NCBI GenBank assembly: GCA_963727245.1 | Contig: CAVSFO010000006.1 | Coordinates: 308,168-372,167, forward strand | Direction: 5' to 3' | DNA length: 64,000 nucleotides | From: JBKQVT01 sp963727245 | GTDB lineage: Bacteria > Planctomycetota > Planctomycetia > Pirellulales > Thermoguttaceae | In this document: piece by piece, positions 1 through 9,599 of the stretch | How the letters are laid out: each line of letters begins with the position of its first letter | Numbering within the stretch: the first letter of the stretch is position 1 | Position numbers and translations under genes: made by a program | The notes under the pieces: generated by a model | Databases searched by the model: none | The model's input: only the letters and a program-made list of their open reading frames with translations | Told to the model about the DNA's origin: nothing

Positions 1-357
1 CAGACCTGCGCCCGGACGGCGATGCGGGAGACGTTTTCCAAGACCAAACCGGTGCTGCTGGAGCCGATCATGAAGATCGAGATCGAGTGCCCCAGCCAGT
101 TTCAAGGCACCGTGGTGGGCAATCTGACCGGACGGCGCGGCATGGTCGTGGCCACGGAGTTGGACGGCGTGACCGCGCGGATCGAGGGCGAGGTCCCCTT
201 GGCCGAGACGTTCGGCTATTCGACCGACCTGCGGAGCATGACGCAAGGGCAGGGGACGTTCACCATGGAGTTCGGCCGCTATCGCCGCGTGCCGTCGAGC
301 ATCGAGCGCGAGGTCATCGCCCAGCGGAAGGGCGCCGCCACGGCCGGGGCCTTCTGA
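1..357 (+). CDS. fusA: Elongation factor G, C-terminal end (partial)
   Basis: This is the last 118 residues of an EF-G-type translational GTPase. The reading frame is open from base 1, so the gene begins before the window. The piece covers domain V: KPVLLEPIMKIEI at its start, the GRRG turn, then the strand ending in MEFGRYRRVPSS and a short basic tail. EF-G moves tRNA and mRNA on the ribosome and works with RRF in recycling. The GTPase domain lies outside the window, so a second EF-G paralogue, which many bacteria carry, cannot be told from the main fusA. No ribosomal-protein neighbours are visible on this side. Family assignment is secure; the paralogue is not. Confidence 0.9.
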   Translation, partial: QTCARTAMRETFSKTKPVLLEPIMKIEIECPSQFQGTVVGNLTGRRGMVVATELDGVTARIEGEVPLAETFGYSTDLRSMTQGQGTFTMEFGRYRRVPSSIEREVIAQRKGAATAGAF

Positions 358-426
358 AGGGGGAAGGCGGAAGGCGGAAGAGAGCGGGCCCCGCCCCGCG
401 GATGCCGGCGGTTCTTGTAGCAGTTC

Positions 427-528
427 CTCCCCTCGCCCTTCGGGAGAGGGGCAGGGGGTGAGGGCATTGGCAAAACGCACAAGCAAGGCGCGCCCTCACC
501 CTGGCCCTCCCCCGGAGGGGGAGGGGAC
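427..528. repeat. Two facing GC-rich hairpins (CCCTC/GAGGG family)
   Basis: Two self-complementary arms, 427-465 and 491-528, each read CCCTC...GGGAG...GAGGG and face each other. The same type of unit recurs at 56763-56837. They fill the gap between the EF-G stop and the rhamnosidase and could act as transcription-stopping hairpins, although no T-run follows. Confidence 0.6.
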
Positions 529-596
529 CTTGAAACCGCGATTCGCCAACGTCAAACTACAAGTCACATTGACGAAAATCACGGGGAGGACGAGCG

Positions 597-3500
597 ATGC
601 GACAAGCGTGGCCCGCGATGTTTCTGTTGCTCCTGGGCAGTTCGGCGGCGCTCGGCGCAGAGGCCATGCGCGTGGAGAATCTGCGCTGCGAATATCTCGA
701 GAACCCGCTGGGCATCGACGAGACGGCGCCGCGGCTGAGCTGGACGCTCCAGTCCGACCGCCGCGGCCAGCGGCAGACGGCCTACCAGGTCTTGGTCGCG
801 TCCTCGCCGGAGTTGCTCGGCCAGGATCGCGGCGACCTCTGGGACAGCGGCCGCGTGGCCTCCGACGAGACGGCCCAGGTGGTCTACGCCGGCAAGACGC
901 TGGGGTCGCGCGCAGGAGTGTTTTTGGAAAGTGCGGGCGTGGGACCGCGACGACAAACCGAGCGGCTGGAGCCAACCGGCCCGCTGGGAATTGGGCCTGC
1001 TGCGGCCCGACGACTGGACGGCCCGCTGGATCGCGGCCGACCTGAAGGTCGATCCGGGCGTCGCCGCCGAGTCGCTTGTGGGCGGCCAGTGGATCTGGTT
1101 TCCCGAGCCCGGGGCCAATCTCAAGGTCAAGGCGGTGCCCGGCGACCGCTTCTTCCGCCGGCACCTGAGCGTCCCGGCCGGGGCGAGACCGGAGTATGCG
1201 TGGCTGGTCGTCGTCGCCGATCACGATTTCACCCTGTTCCTCAACGGCAAAAAACTGGCTCGCGTCGACGACGAGCTGAGCTGGCGATTGCCGCGGCGAT
1301 ACGACGTGAAGGAGTTGCTTACCCCCGGCGACAACGTGCTGGCGGTCATGGCTGCGCTGAAGTTTGACATCGGCGGGCTGTGCGTCAAGTTGGTGGTCCG
1401 CTATCCGGGCAAGGCGCCGGAAGTCCTCTTCAGCGACCGGCAGTGGCGGGCCGCCGACCGGCCGCTGGCGGGTTGGACCGAACTGGCCTTCGACGACTCT
1501 CATTGGAAGGCCGCCGCCGAGGTGGCGCCGTTCGGCCAGCGGCCGTGGGCTAATGACGGCAACCACGCGCCGTCGCAATCGCCGATCCTGCGCAAAGCGG
1601 TGCGGCTGGCCGGAAAGCCGATCGCCCAGGCGCGGCTTTATGCCACCGCGCTGGGGCTTTACGAGTTGCGCATCAACGGCCGCCGCGTCGGCGACCACGT
1701 GTTCGCCCCCGATTGGACCGACTACGGCAAGCGAGTGCGCTACCAGGTCTACAACGTCACCAACCTGGTCAAGCCCGGCGACAATGCCCTGGCCGCCCTG
1801 CTGGGCAACGGCTGGTATTGCGGCCACGTGGGCAACGGCGGGTTCCAAGTGTGGGGCACGCAGCCGGCCTTGCTTGCCCAATTGGAAGTGACCTACAGCG
1901 ACGGCAGTTTCGAGCGCATTGCGACCGACCCGACCTGGCGGGTGCGCAGGCAGCCCGATCCTGGCGTCGGACTTCATGTGGGGCGAATCGTACGACGCCC
2001 GGCAGGAGATCGCCGGCTGGGACGAGCCCGGGCTGGACGACACCGCCTGGCCGGCCGCCACGCTGCGCAAGGAGCCGCCCCGGGCGCTGGACGGCCAGGT
2101 CATGGAGCCCGTCCGCGTCACCGGCACGCTACAACCCAAAACGATCCACGAGCCGGGACCGGAGGGTTGGACCTGCGTCATGGGCGCGCCCCCTGTGCAA
2201 GGAGTCGTCCGGCTAGAGCCGAGGCCCTGGGTCTTCGATCTCGGCCAGAACATGGTGGGCGTTGTGCAGTTGCGGGTCGAGGCCCCGGCGGGCACGAAGC
2301 TCACGCTCCGGCATGCCGAGATGCTCAATCCCGACGGCACGATCTACACGGCCAACCTCCGCGGCGCCCCGGCCACCGACACCTACGTCTGCAAGGGCGG
2401 CGGCATCGAAATATGGCAGCCGCGGTTCACCTTCCACGGCTTCCGCTACGTGGAGCTGACCGGGCTGCCCGGCGGGCCGGCCGCTGACACGGTGACCGGC
2501 ATCGTGATCGGCTCGGACACGCCGCGGACGGGCCAGTTCGAGTGTTCCGATCCGCGGCTCAACCAGTTGCAATCGAACATCCAGTGGGGACAGCGGGGCA
2601 ATTACCTCAGCGTGCCCACCGACTGCCCGCAGCGCGGCGAGCGGATGGGCTGGATGGGCGACGCCCAGGTGTTCATCCGCACGGCCACGTACAATGCCGA
2701 CGTGGCGGCCTTCTTCACCAAGTGGCTGGTCGACGTCGACGACGCGCGGTCGCCGGAGGGCGCTTTTGCCGACATCTCGCCGGTGGTGCCGACGCGCGAC
2801 TACGGCCGCGGCACGCCCGGCTGGGCCGACGCCGGCGTGATCTGTCCCTGGACCATCTATGAAGTCTACGGCGACCGCCGCGTCCTGGAGCGTCACCTGC
2901 CGGCGATGAGCCGCTACGTCGACTGGTGCCGCGAGCACAGCACGGGGCTGATCCGCGACAAGGACCGCGGCGGCGACTACGGCGACTGGCTTTCCATCGG
3001 CGCCGACACGCCCAAGGACCTGATCGGCACGGCGTACTTTGCTTATTCCACGAGCCTGGTGGCCAAGTCGTACAAGGCCCTGGGAAAGAATGCGGAAGTG
3101 GCCAAGTATGAGGGGCTTTTTGAGGACATCAAGGCGGCCTTCAACGAACGTTACGTGACCGCCGACGGCCGCATCAAGGGCAACACGCAGTGTTGCTATG
3201 CCCTCGCCCTGCGGTTCGAGCTCCTGCCCGAGGAACTGCGGTCCAAGGCCGCCCAATACCTCGAAGACGACATCAAGGCCAAGGGCGGGCACCTTTCCAC
3301 CGGCTTTCTGGGCGTGAGCTACTTGCTGCCGGTGCTGACCGACGCGGGCAAGATCGACACGGCGTACCGTTTGCTCATGCAGGACACCTTTCCCTCGTGG
3401 CTGTTCTCGGTCAAGCACGGCGCCACCACGATCTGGGAGCGCTGGGACGGTTGGACGCCGGAGCATGGATTTCAGGACCCGGACATGAATTCGTTCAATC

Positions 3501-3925
3501 ACTATGCGCTGGGCTCCTGCGGCCAGTGGCTCTTCGGCACGGTGGCCGGCATCGGCACGGACACCATGAAGCCCGGCTCCGGGGTGGACCCCGCGCAGCC
3601 CGGCTTCCGGCACATCTTCATCGCTCCGTGCCCGGGCGGCGGCCTGACCTGGGCGCGGGCCAGCGTGGACACGCCGCGCGGCCCGATCCGCAGCGCGTGG
3701 AAGCTCGAAGGCGGCAAGTTCACCCTCGACGTGACTATTCCCGTCAACGCGACGGCCCAGCTCCGTCTGCCCGCCGGCATCGGAAAAAAACTGACCGAAT
3801 CCGGCATGCCAATCAAGTGGGCCGAGGGCGTTAAGCAAACGGCAAGGGAGGTCGGTGCTCCCGGGGCCATTATTACTCCTCTGACCATTATTGGTTCGGG
3901 CACCTACCATTTTCAGTCGCGGTGA
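597..3925 (+). CDS. Secreted alpha-L-rhamnosidase, GH78 (two frame breaks)
   Basis: This gene encodes a glycosidase that removes terminal alpha-L-rhamnose from glycans. The ATG at 597 follows GGGGAGGA with 6 bases between, and the first 20 residues (LLLLGSSAALGA) are a signal peptide, so the enzyme is exported. The order of the GH78 family is present: an N-terminal beta region, the GxNxW-like DWTARWIAAD stretch, the central DCPQRGERMGWMGDAQ catalytic-site motif, TTIWERWDGW, and a C-terminal beta domain. The frame shifts near 903-915 and again near 1947-1956. Removing one G from the GGGG at 902-905 restores TLGRAQECFWKV, as expected for the family. Total length, about 1,100 residues, is normal. 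I read it as an intact gene with sequence errors, although decay cannot be excluded. It stands alone on its strand. Confidence 0.85.
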
Positions 3926-3980
3926 CCTCCGGCGGTTCTCTTGGACAATCGCCGTGGCCTTGCGAGCGGCCCGGCGAGCC

Positions 3981-4105
3981 GTAGGTCAGGCACTCCGTGC
4001 CTGACGATTCGCCCGGTCGTCCAGGGCGCCCTCGCCGTTTTGCGGAGCAGGTGCATGAGCGAGTGGCGGGCCTGACGGTCGTCAGGCACGGAGTGCCTGA
4101 CCTAC
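3981..4105. repeat. 125-bp element with 26-bp perfect terminal inverted repeats
   Basis: GTAGGTCAGGCACTCCGTGC starts the left arm (3981-4006), and its exact reverse complement ends the right arm (4080-4105). Each arm is itself a hairpin (GTCAGGCAC-TCC-GTGCCTGAC). It contains no ORF, so it looks like a small non-autonomous element. The rest of this 480-base gap (4106-4408) shows no gene and no promoter I would defend. Confidence 0.75.
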
Positions 4106-4408
4106 CTTGCGACGGGACATTCGCGGCGGCTCTTTCGGCGGCCCGGCGAGTATTACCCAAGTTTTACATGGTGACGGCACCGCCGGTTTTGCCGTGTTTT
4201 CCGCGGGAAAACCGGGATGCACGCTTTCTCGGACCGCTTTTCAGCGCCAAATCCACCGCGGGCGCCGCCCGTCGGCTTCCTTTGGACGTTGACGCCGGAC
4301 CGCGCGTTATGAGAATTCCTATGTCAGAAGTCACTTCTCGCCGGTCGGCATAACAGGGGCTGGACACTGCCGGCTGTACACAAATCGGCCCCTTTCCATA
4401 GGCAGTTT

Positions 4409-5344
4409 ATGGCAACAGTTTTGCAAGAACCGCGGGCGCAACGCCCTGCGGATACAGAAATAATCGCGGCGGACAAGGCCGCCCCGCGGTGGTCGAACGG
4501 ACTGGATTGGCCGGCGGTGTTTTGGCTGGGCCTGGTCCACGTCGGCGCCCTGGCGGCGCCGTTTTGCTTCACTTGGCAGGGCGTCGTCGCCTTCGTGATG
4601 CTTTCCTGGCTCACCGGCGCCCTGGGAGTTTGCTTGGGATACCATCGGCTGCTGACGCACGGCAGCTTTCAAACCTATCCGGCCATGCGGCGGCTGCTGG
4701 CCCTGCTGGGCGCCTTGGCGGGCGAAGGACCGCCGATCAACTGGGTCGCCGTGCATCGCAAGCATCACCAGTTCGCCGACAAGGCGGGCGATCCGCACTC
4801 GCCGCACGACGGCGGCTGGTGGAGCCATATCCTGTGGCTCTTCCCGCGGCCGCGCGAGCCGCAATGGACCGAGATGATGGGGCGCTACGGCAAGGACCTG
4901 CTGAAAGACCCGTTCATGCGGCTGTTGGATAAGACCTTTCTGGCCTGGCACCTGGCCCTGGGCGCGCTGTTGTTGGGCATCGGCTGGCTGGGTTGGGATC
5001 TGCGCGTCGGGCTGTCGCTTTTGGTCTACGGCATGTTCCTGCGCATGGTGTGGGTGCTGCACGTCACCTGGGCGGTCAATTCGGCGTCGCACATCTGGGG
5101 CTACCGCAACTACCCGACGCCCGACGACAGCCGCAATCTCTGGTGGGTCGGGCTGCTGGCCAACGGCGAGGGCTGGCACAACAACCATCATGCCTTTCCC
5201 GGCCGGGCGCGGCACGGCCATCGCTGGTGGGAACTGGACGCCACCTTCGCCACGATCTGTGTCCTGGAGCGGCTCGGCCTGGCCTGGAACGTGCTGCGGG
5301 CAGACAAGAAACGCGTGGAAATCCCGGGGCCGATAGCAAAATGA
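4409..5344 (+). CDS. Acyl-CoA / fatty-acid desaturase (membrane di-iron)
   Basis: A 311-residue membrane desaturase of the stearoyl-CoA desaturase group, which puts a cis double bond (usually delta-9) into acyl chains using O2 and two electrons. The three histidine boxes that bind the two irons are all present: HRLLTH (residues 79-84), HRKHH (116-120) and HNNHH (257-261). Four hydrophobic segments surround them in the usual two-plus-two order, for example residues 36-75 and 178-222. There is no fused cytochrome b5 domain, so electrons must come from a separate ferredoxin or b5 partner. Length matches bacterial members. The gene stands alone; its role is probably membrane fluidity, which is inference. 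Confidence 0.92.
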   Translation: MATVLQEPRAQRPADTEIIAADKAAPRWSNGLDWPAVFWLGLVHVGALAAPFCFTWQGVVAFVMLSWLTGALGVCLGYHRLLTHGSFQTYPAMRRLLALLGALAGEGPPINWVAVHRKHHQFADKAGDPHSPHDGGWWSHILWLFPRPREPQWTEMMGRYGKDLLKDPFMRLLDKTFLAWHLALGALLLGIGWLGWDLRVGLSLLVYGMFLRMVWVLHVTWAVNSASHIWGYRNYPTPDDSRNLWWVGLLANGEGWHNNHHAFPGRARHGHRWWELDATFATICVLERLGLAWNVLRADKKRVEIPGPIAK

Positions 5345-5479
5345 AATTCCCGCCCGGGGATTGCTGTCCGCACCGCGTGCCCCGCTGCGGAAGGGCAGCC
5401 TTCACCCAGTCTTGACCGATTTTGCGGAAACGGGTAATCTCCCGGCCGGTAAACTGCCCATGGTGCACGGAGACACGTC

Positions 5480-7209
5480 GTGATGCGGGAGGAGTTGACA
5501 GCTAAGCTGGCTGCCGCCGCTTCGCCCGGCGGGGGCACCGAGGGCCTCGCACCGCTGGATCCCTTTCCCGCCGCTGCGGCCTGCCTGACGTCGCGGCGGA
5601 TCGCACAGCTCGCCTGGGCCTTCATCGTGCTGGGGATCGTCGTGCGGCTGATCCGCTACCTGCTCTGCTTCCCGCTCTGGCCCGACGAATCCTACCTGGC
5701 CTGGAACTACCTGGACGGCGGCTATCTCGATCTGCTCAAGCCGCTGAAGTTCGTCCAGATTGCGCCGCTGTTGTACTTGTGGGTGCAGAAGACGGTGGTC
5801 ATCGTCTTCGGGTTCTCGGAGTATTCCTTGCGATTCTACTCACTGGCGTGCGGGATCGGCAGCCTGCTGCTGTTCCGCCACGTTGCCGGCCGGCTCTTGC
5901 AGGGGATCGCCTTCCTGCTGGCCGTCGGCGTCTTCGCGGTCTCGTATCCCCTGGTGCGTTACTCGGCCGAGGCCAAGCCTTACGGTCCGGACGTGCTCGT
6001 GTCGCTGGCCCTGCTGGCGCTGGCGGTGGAGTGGCTGCGGCGTCCGCGGCAGTCGCGCTGGGGCTGGGCCCTGATCGCGGCCATGCCGCTGGCCGTGCTC
6101 TTGTCCTACCCGGCGGTGTTTGTCGCCGGCGCCATCAGCCTCACCATGGCGGTGGTGCTTCTGAAGCAAGGCTCGCGGTGGGACTGGCTGCGCTGGGGCC
6201 TGTGCAACGCGGCCCTGGGCGCCGGGCTGGCCGTCGGCTTCGGCTGCTGTGCCGTCGGGCAGATGCGCGATTCGGGCGGGGCGGAACGAAAATACTTTGC
6301 CGCGGCCTTTCCGCCGCTCGGCTCGCCCCGGGATTTGGCCGTCTTCCTCTGGGACAACCACACCGGCGAGACGGTCCCCTATCCGATCGGCGAGAAACAC
6401 GGCGCCAGCTTGTTGACGACGATCTGTTGCGCCACGGCCCTGGTCCTGCTGATCCGCCGCCGGCGGCTGGCCTTGGCCGCGCTCTTCGCCGTCCCGCTGG
6501 CGCTGCAATTCGTCGCCGCCGCGCTGCACGACTATCCTTACGGCGGCCACGAACGATTTTTCCTCTATCTCGGCCCGGTTATCTGCATGCTGGTCGGCCT
6601 GGGCGCGGCCGCCATCCTCTCCCGGGTCCGCAGCCGCCGCTGGTCCACGCCCGCGCCGGTCATGGTCACGCTGGCCCTGCTGGTCGTCATCGCGGCGGCA
6701 ACCTCGGTGCGCGACTTCTTCAAGCCCTACAAGGACAAGTGCTTCCTGCGCGACCGCGATTTCGCCCGCTGGTTCTGGCCCGAGAAATCGTTCCATGCCG
6801 AGCTGGTCTGCCTGCAAAACGACCTGCACCAGCGTTTCTACTCACCCGCGGAAGGCGACGACCTGGCCTCGATCTTCTTCTGCAACCAGCGGATTTACTG
6901 GCGGCGCCGCTGGGCCGCAGAGAAGTCCGGCGCTGGCGCGAGCGGGTCTCCAGCACCCATCCGCTCCGTTGCGTCCGCTTCAATCCCGTGGTGACGACGC
7001 CGCGCGACGAGGCGGAATTCGACCGGTGGCTCGGCGCGATGCAAGCGGACTATCAGCTTCAGCTCGTCCGTCAGGACGCGTATCCGCTCTCGTTCTGGGA
7101 GAAGGAAAAGCTGATCGCCGTGGACCAGGTGGAGGTCTACGAGTTTGTGCCCCGGGACCCGTCGCGTGCCGCCGCCCTGACGGCGCAGGCAGGCGAGCGG
7201 ATTCGCTGA
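5480..7209 (+). CDS. GT39-like integral membrane glycosyltransferase (one frame break)
   Basis: A polytopic membrane protein of the PMT/ArnT type, which transfers a sugar from a polyprenyl-phosphate donor outside the inner membrane. GTG at 5480 or ATG at 5483 are both possible starts; GGAG at 5469-5472 suits the ATG. The first extracytoplasmic loop has the acidic pair typical of the superfamily (WPDESYLAWNYLDGGY), followed by about ten hydrophobic helices to near residue 420, and a soluble tail. The frame shifts at about 6910-6945: the first frame runs out into Ala/Ser-rich text, while the next frame continues with TTPRDEAEFDRWLGAMQADY and ends at 7209. The acceptor is unknown and nothing next to it helps. 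Confidence 0.75.
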
Positions 7210-7231
7210 TTTCCCGCGGTGCCTCCGGCGG

Positions 7232-7312
7232 GTAGGGTGGGTCGAGCGCAGCGAGCCCCACCACTTCTTGGCGGGCTCTATGGTGGGGCTCGCTGCGCTC
7301 GACCCACCCTAC
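7232..7312. repeat. GTAGGGTGGG palindromic repeat, copy A
   Basis: One of nine copies in the window. Left arm GTAGGGTGGGTCGAGCGCAG... and right arm ...CTGCGCTCGACCCACCCTAC pair over about 32 bp around a variable loop. It lies between the convergent ends of the GT39-like gene and pduT, where it could stop transcription from both sides. Confidence 0.85.
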
Positions 7313-7396
7313 GGCCTCTGGTCCCCCGCCCCTTTGCTGACAAGCACCGTTCCCACGCCCGCCCTGGCCCCTGGCCCCCGGTCCCCGGCCCCTAGC

Positions 7397-7957
7397 TTAA
7401 AGATAATCACCGAACAGTTCCCGGCTCGGGCGCGGGATGACGATCTCCGAGACCAGCAGGCCGCGCGTGCGGACCTCCTCGGCCGCCGCCGCCACGCCGG
7501 CGCGAACGTCGGCCACCAGGCCGGTCATCAGGCACAGCCCCTTGCCGCCCAAGGCCATGGCCACGTGGATGCGGAAGAGGGTGATGCGGGCCGCCTTGGC
7601 CGCGGCGTCGGCCGCCGCCAGCACGCTCACGCCGCTAAAGGTCTCGATCACGCCCAAGGCGCCGATCTCCTCCGGGCCCAGCGCGATCGACTGGCCCAGG
7701 GCCGGGAAGACCGTGGGATGGACGTTGGGCAGCACGAGGTGATCGATGATGGCCTCGCCGGCGCCGTCCAGTCCGGCCTGGATGGAGGCCTGCACGTCGC
7801 TGACCGAGCCGCCGACCACGATGAAATACTTGCCCGAGCAGATGGTCCGCGCGATCAGCAGCTCGACCGAGGCGGCCTTGAGCATGTCGTCTTCGATGCG
7901 GTAGGCCAGCCCGATGCTCGATAGCTCGATGGCGCCGATGGATTTGGGGAAAGGCAT
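7397..7957 (-). CDS. pduT: Tandem-domain microcompartment shell protein, PduT type
   Basis: A 186-residue trimeric (BMC-T) shell protein with two BMC folds, roughly residues 5-90 and 97-186; the second opens with IGALGVIETFSG. Alignment from memory with Salmonella PduT is close over the whole length: MLKAASVELLIARTIC, GEAIIDHLVLPNVHP and VIPRPSRELF all have counterparts. Cys40, in TICSGKY, matches the PduT cysteine (Cys38) that holds a [4Fe-4S] cluster at the trimer pore, so an electron-conducting pore is likely here too. The gene lies downstream of pduS on the same strand, 129 bases away with repeat copy B between. No BMC-H, BMC-P or enzyme gene of a microcompartment is in the window, so this is a satellite of a main locus or a separate use of the module. 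Confidence 0.9.
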   Translation of the reverse strand: MPFPKSIGAIELSSIGLAYRIEDDMLKAASVELLIARTICSGKYFIVVGGSVSDVQASIQAGLDGAGEAIIDHLVLPNVHPTVFPALGQSIALGPEEIGALGVIETFSGVSVLAAADAAAKAARITLFRIHVAMALGGKGLCLMTGLVADVRAGVAAAAEEVRTRGLLVSEIVIPRPSRELFGDYL

Positions 7958-7983
7958 GAGCGATCCTCTCTCGGTCTTGTTCT

Positions 7984-8056
7984 GTAGGGTGGGTCGAGCG
8001 CAGCGAGCCCCACCAAAATCGTGCTGGTGGGGCTCGCTGCGCTCGACCCACCCTAC
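7984..8056. repeat. GTAGGGTGGG palindromic repeat, copy B
   Basis: The shortest copy, with a 9-base loop. It sits between the stop of pduS and the start of pduT, so in a pduS-pduT transcript it would form a long stem and could lower pduT expression. Confidence 0.85.
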
Positions 8057-8086
8057 ATTTCGTTCGCCTTCCGAAAAAGATGCTAC

Positions 8087-9415
8087 CTACCGCTCGATCC
8101 AGACGACTCCGCCGCTGGTGGCCGTCACCGTGCCGCCGATCGAGGCGTGGACCGGCGCGCCCAGGGCGGGTTTTCCACCTATGTCCGCGGGCCGCCCCAC
8201 CACTTGCCCCTTGGTCACGCGCTGGCCCGGCTGGACGACCGGCTCGCAGGCCGCGCCGACGTGTTGCTTGAGCTTGATTCCCACCTTGGCGGCCGGCAGC
8301 AACTGGTCGCGCAAGGGGCCGACGTTGCGGAACTGACGCAGACCCAGCTTGTTGAACAATCGACCCATCGGCGCCTTGCGATTCGCCAGGTGCATCTCGG
8401 GCCGCTGCGGGTTGAAGGGGGGATTCTGCCAGCGCTGCTTCTCGGCCGCCAAGCGCCGCTTGTTTTGCGTGCAGACGTTCTTGGGGTCGAGGTCTTCCGG
8501 GCAGGAATAGAGGCTGCACAGGTTGCACTCGCAGCAGAACGCCGTGCCGATGACGTTTGCCTCGCCGATGAGGTTGAACTCCAGGCTCCGCATGGCCCGG
8601 TGCGGCTCGATGGGATGGCCCAACAGCCAGCGGGGACACAACTCGGTGCAGAAACTGCACTGGTCGCAGGCGCTGCGGCCGATGCGGACGATCTGCTGCC
8701 AATCCTGCCGCCGCCGCCGAATCACCACGTGCTCCGGCGGCAGCACGACCACCCCGCCGGTCGTCTTATCGACCAGCGCGTCGTGGTTGTCTTCGAGGCT
8801 GCCCATCATCACGCCGCCCACCATGTAATCGGCGTCGGGCGTCGTCGCTCCGCCGGCGGCCGCCACGCACTGGGCCAGGGTGACGCCCAGCGGCACGCGC
8901 AGCGTCACCGGCTCGGCCACGGCGCCGGCGATGGAGAGATATTTTTCCGTTACCGGCCGCGATCCGGCCGCCGCGACGTTCAACGCCGTCTCGACGTTGA
9001 TCACCACCGCGCCCACGGCCAAGGGAATGCCGCCCGGCGGGACCACGCGCCCCAGCACGTCGTAGACGAGGATGAACTCGTCGCCGGCCGGATAGGCGTC
9101 CTCCAGCGGGGCCACGTCCATGCCGGAGGGCAGCTTGGCCCGCAGCAGGGCGATCACGTCGTCGTATTTGACTTTGATGCCCACGACCGCCCGCCCCGCG
9201 CCGACCAACTCCATAGCGACGGCCATGCCCTCGATCACCCCATCGACGTACTCGCGCAGGACCTCTTTATCCTTGTGCAGCAGGGGCTCGCATTCGGCGG
9301 CGTTCAGCAGCACGGTGTCGGCCCGGGCGGCGAGTTTCACGTGGGTGGGAAAGCCGGCGCCGCCGGCCCCGACCACCCCCGCCTCGGCAACGTCCTGGAC
9401 GGTGATCTTGCTCAT
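8087..9415 (-). CDS. pduS: PduS-like flavin/iron-sulfur oxidoreductase (RnfC family)
   Basis: A 442-residue RnfC/PduS-family protein. In the Pdu system PduS takes electrons from NADH through FMN and two [4Fe-4S] clusters and reduces cob(II)alamin or other acceptors, and it docks on PduT. Features seen: the nucleotide/flavin-binding glycine loop GVVGAGGAGFPTH (residues 13-25), an SLBB-like region around 150-200, a first cluster motif CDQCSFCTELCP (Cys250, 253, 256, 260), a second motif CCECNLCSLYSC (294-305), and a C-terminal barrel-sandwich domain (about 365-442). Length fits PduS. ATG at 9415 has no clear ribosome site. Together with pduT it forms an electron-transfer-through-the-shell pair. 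An Rnf complex subunit is unlikely, because no rnfABDGE genes are near. Confidence 0.88.
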   Translation of the reverse strand: MSKITVQDVAEAGVVGAGGAGFPTHVKLAARADTVLLNAAECEPLLHKDKEVLREYVDGVIEGMAVAMELVGAGRAVVGIKVKYDDVIALLRAKLPSGMDVAPLEDAYPAGDEFILVYDVLGRVVPPGGIPLAVGAVVINVETALNVAAAGSRPVTEKYLSIAGAVAEPVTLRVPLGVTLAQCVAAAGGATTPDADYMVGGVMMGSLEDNHDALVDKTTGGVVVLPPEHVVIRRRRQDWQQIVRIGRSACDQCSFCTELCPRWLLGHPIEPHRAMRSLEFNLIGEANVIGTAFCCECNLCSLYSCPEDLDPKNVCTQNKRRLAAEKQRWQNPPFNPQRPEMHLANRKAPMGRLFNKLGLRQFRNVGPLRDQLLPAAKVGIKLKQHVGAACEPVVQPGQRVTKGQVVGRPADIGGKPALGAPVHASIGGTVTATSGGVVWIER

Positions 9416-9423
9416 GGAATTCT

Positions 9424-9429
9424 AGTATA
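9424..9429 (-). promoter_or_regulatory. Possible -10 box for pduS
   Basis: On the minus strand TATACT ends 8 bases before the pduS ATG, which would place the transcript start 2-3 bases upstream of the start codon. No good -35 box is found at 16-18 bases, so support is modest. It fits with the absence of a ribosome site. Confidence 0.3.
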
Positions 9430-9467
9430 GCGTATATTCCGGCCGAGCGGCACGGGCGTTGCCGGCT

Positions 9468-9552
9468 GGGTGGCACTGGCTTTGCCAGTGCTTTCGTCGC
9501 AGCAGGATGGAACGCCAAGCAGCACGAAACACTGGCAAAGCCAGTGGCACCC
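9468..9552. repeat. Inverted repeat with 23-bp arms (TGGCACTGGC family)
   Basis: GGGTGGCACTGGCTTTGCCA opens the left arm (9468-9490), and its reverse complement ends at 9552. Each arm is also a small palindrome (CACTGGC-TTTGCCAGTG). A degraded single arm appears near 23593-23616. It is followed by a stretch of CTGGCCCC/GGTCCC text (9560-9597) also found at 7360-7395 and 57980-57995. Confidence 0.7.
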
Positions 9553-9599
9553 GCCAACCCTGGCCCCTGGCCCCCGGTCCCTGGTCCCCGGCCCCTGCG

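Noticed and set aside
597..3925. GH78 gene as a decayed pseudogene
   Set aside because: All three segments carry intact family motifs, and the same kind of break occurs in essential genes of this window, so errors explain it better.
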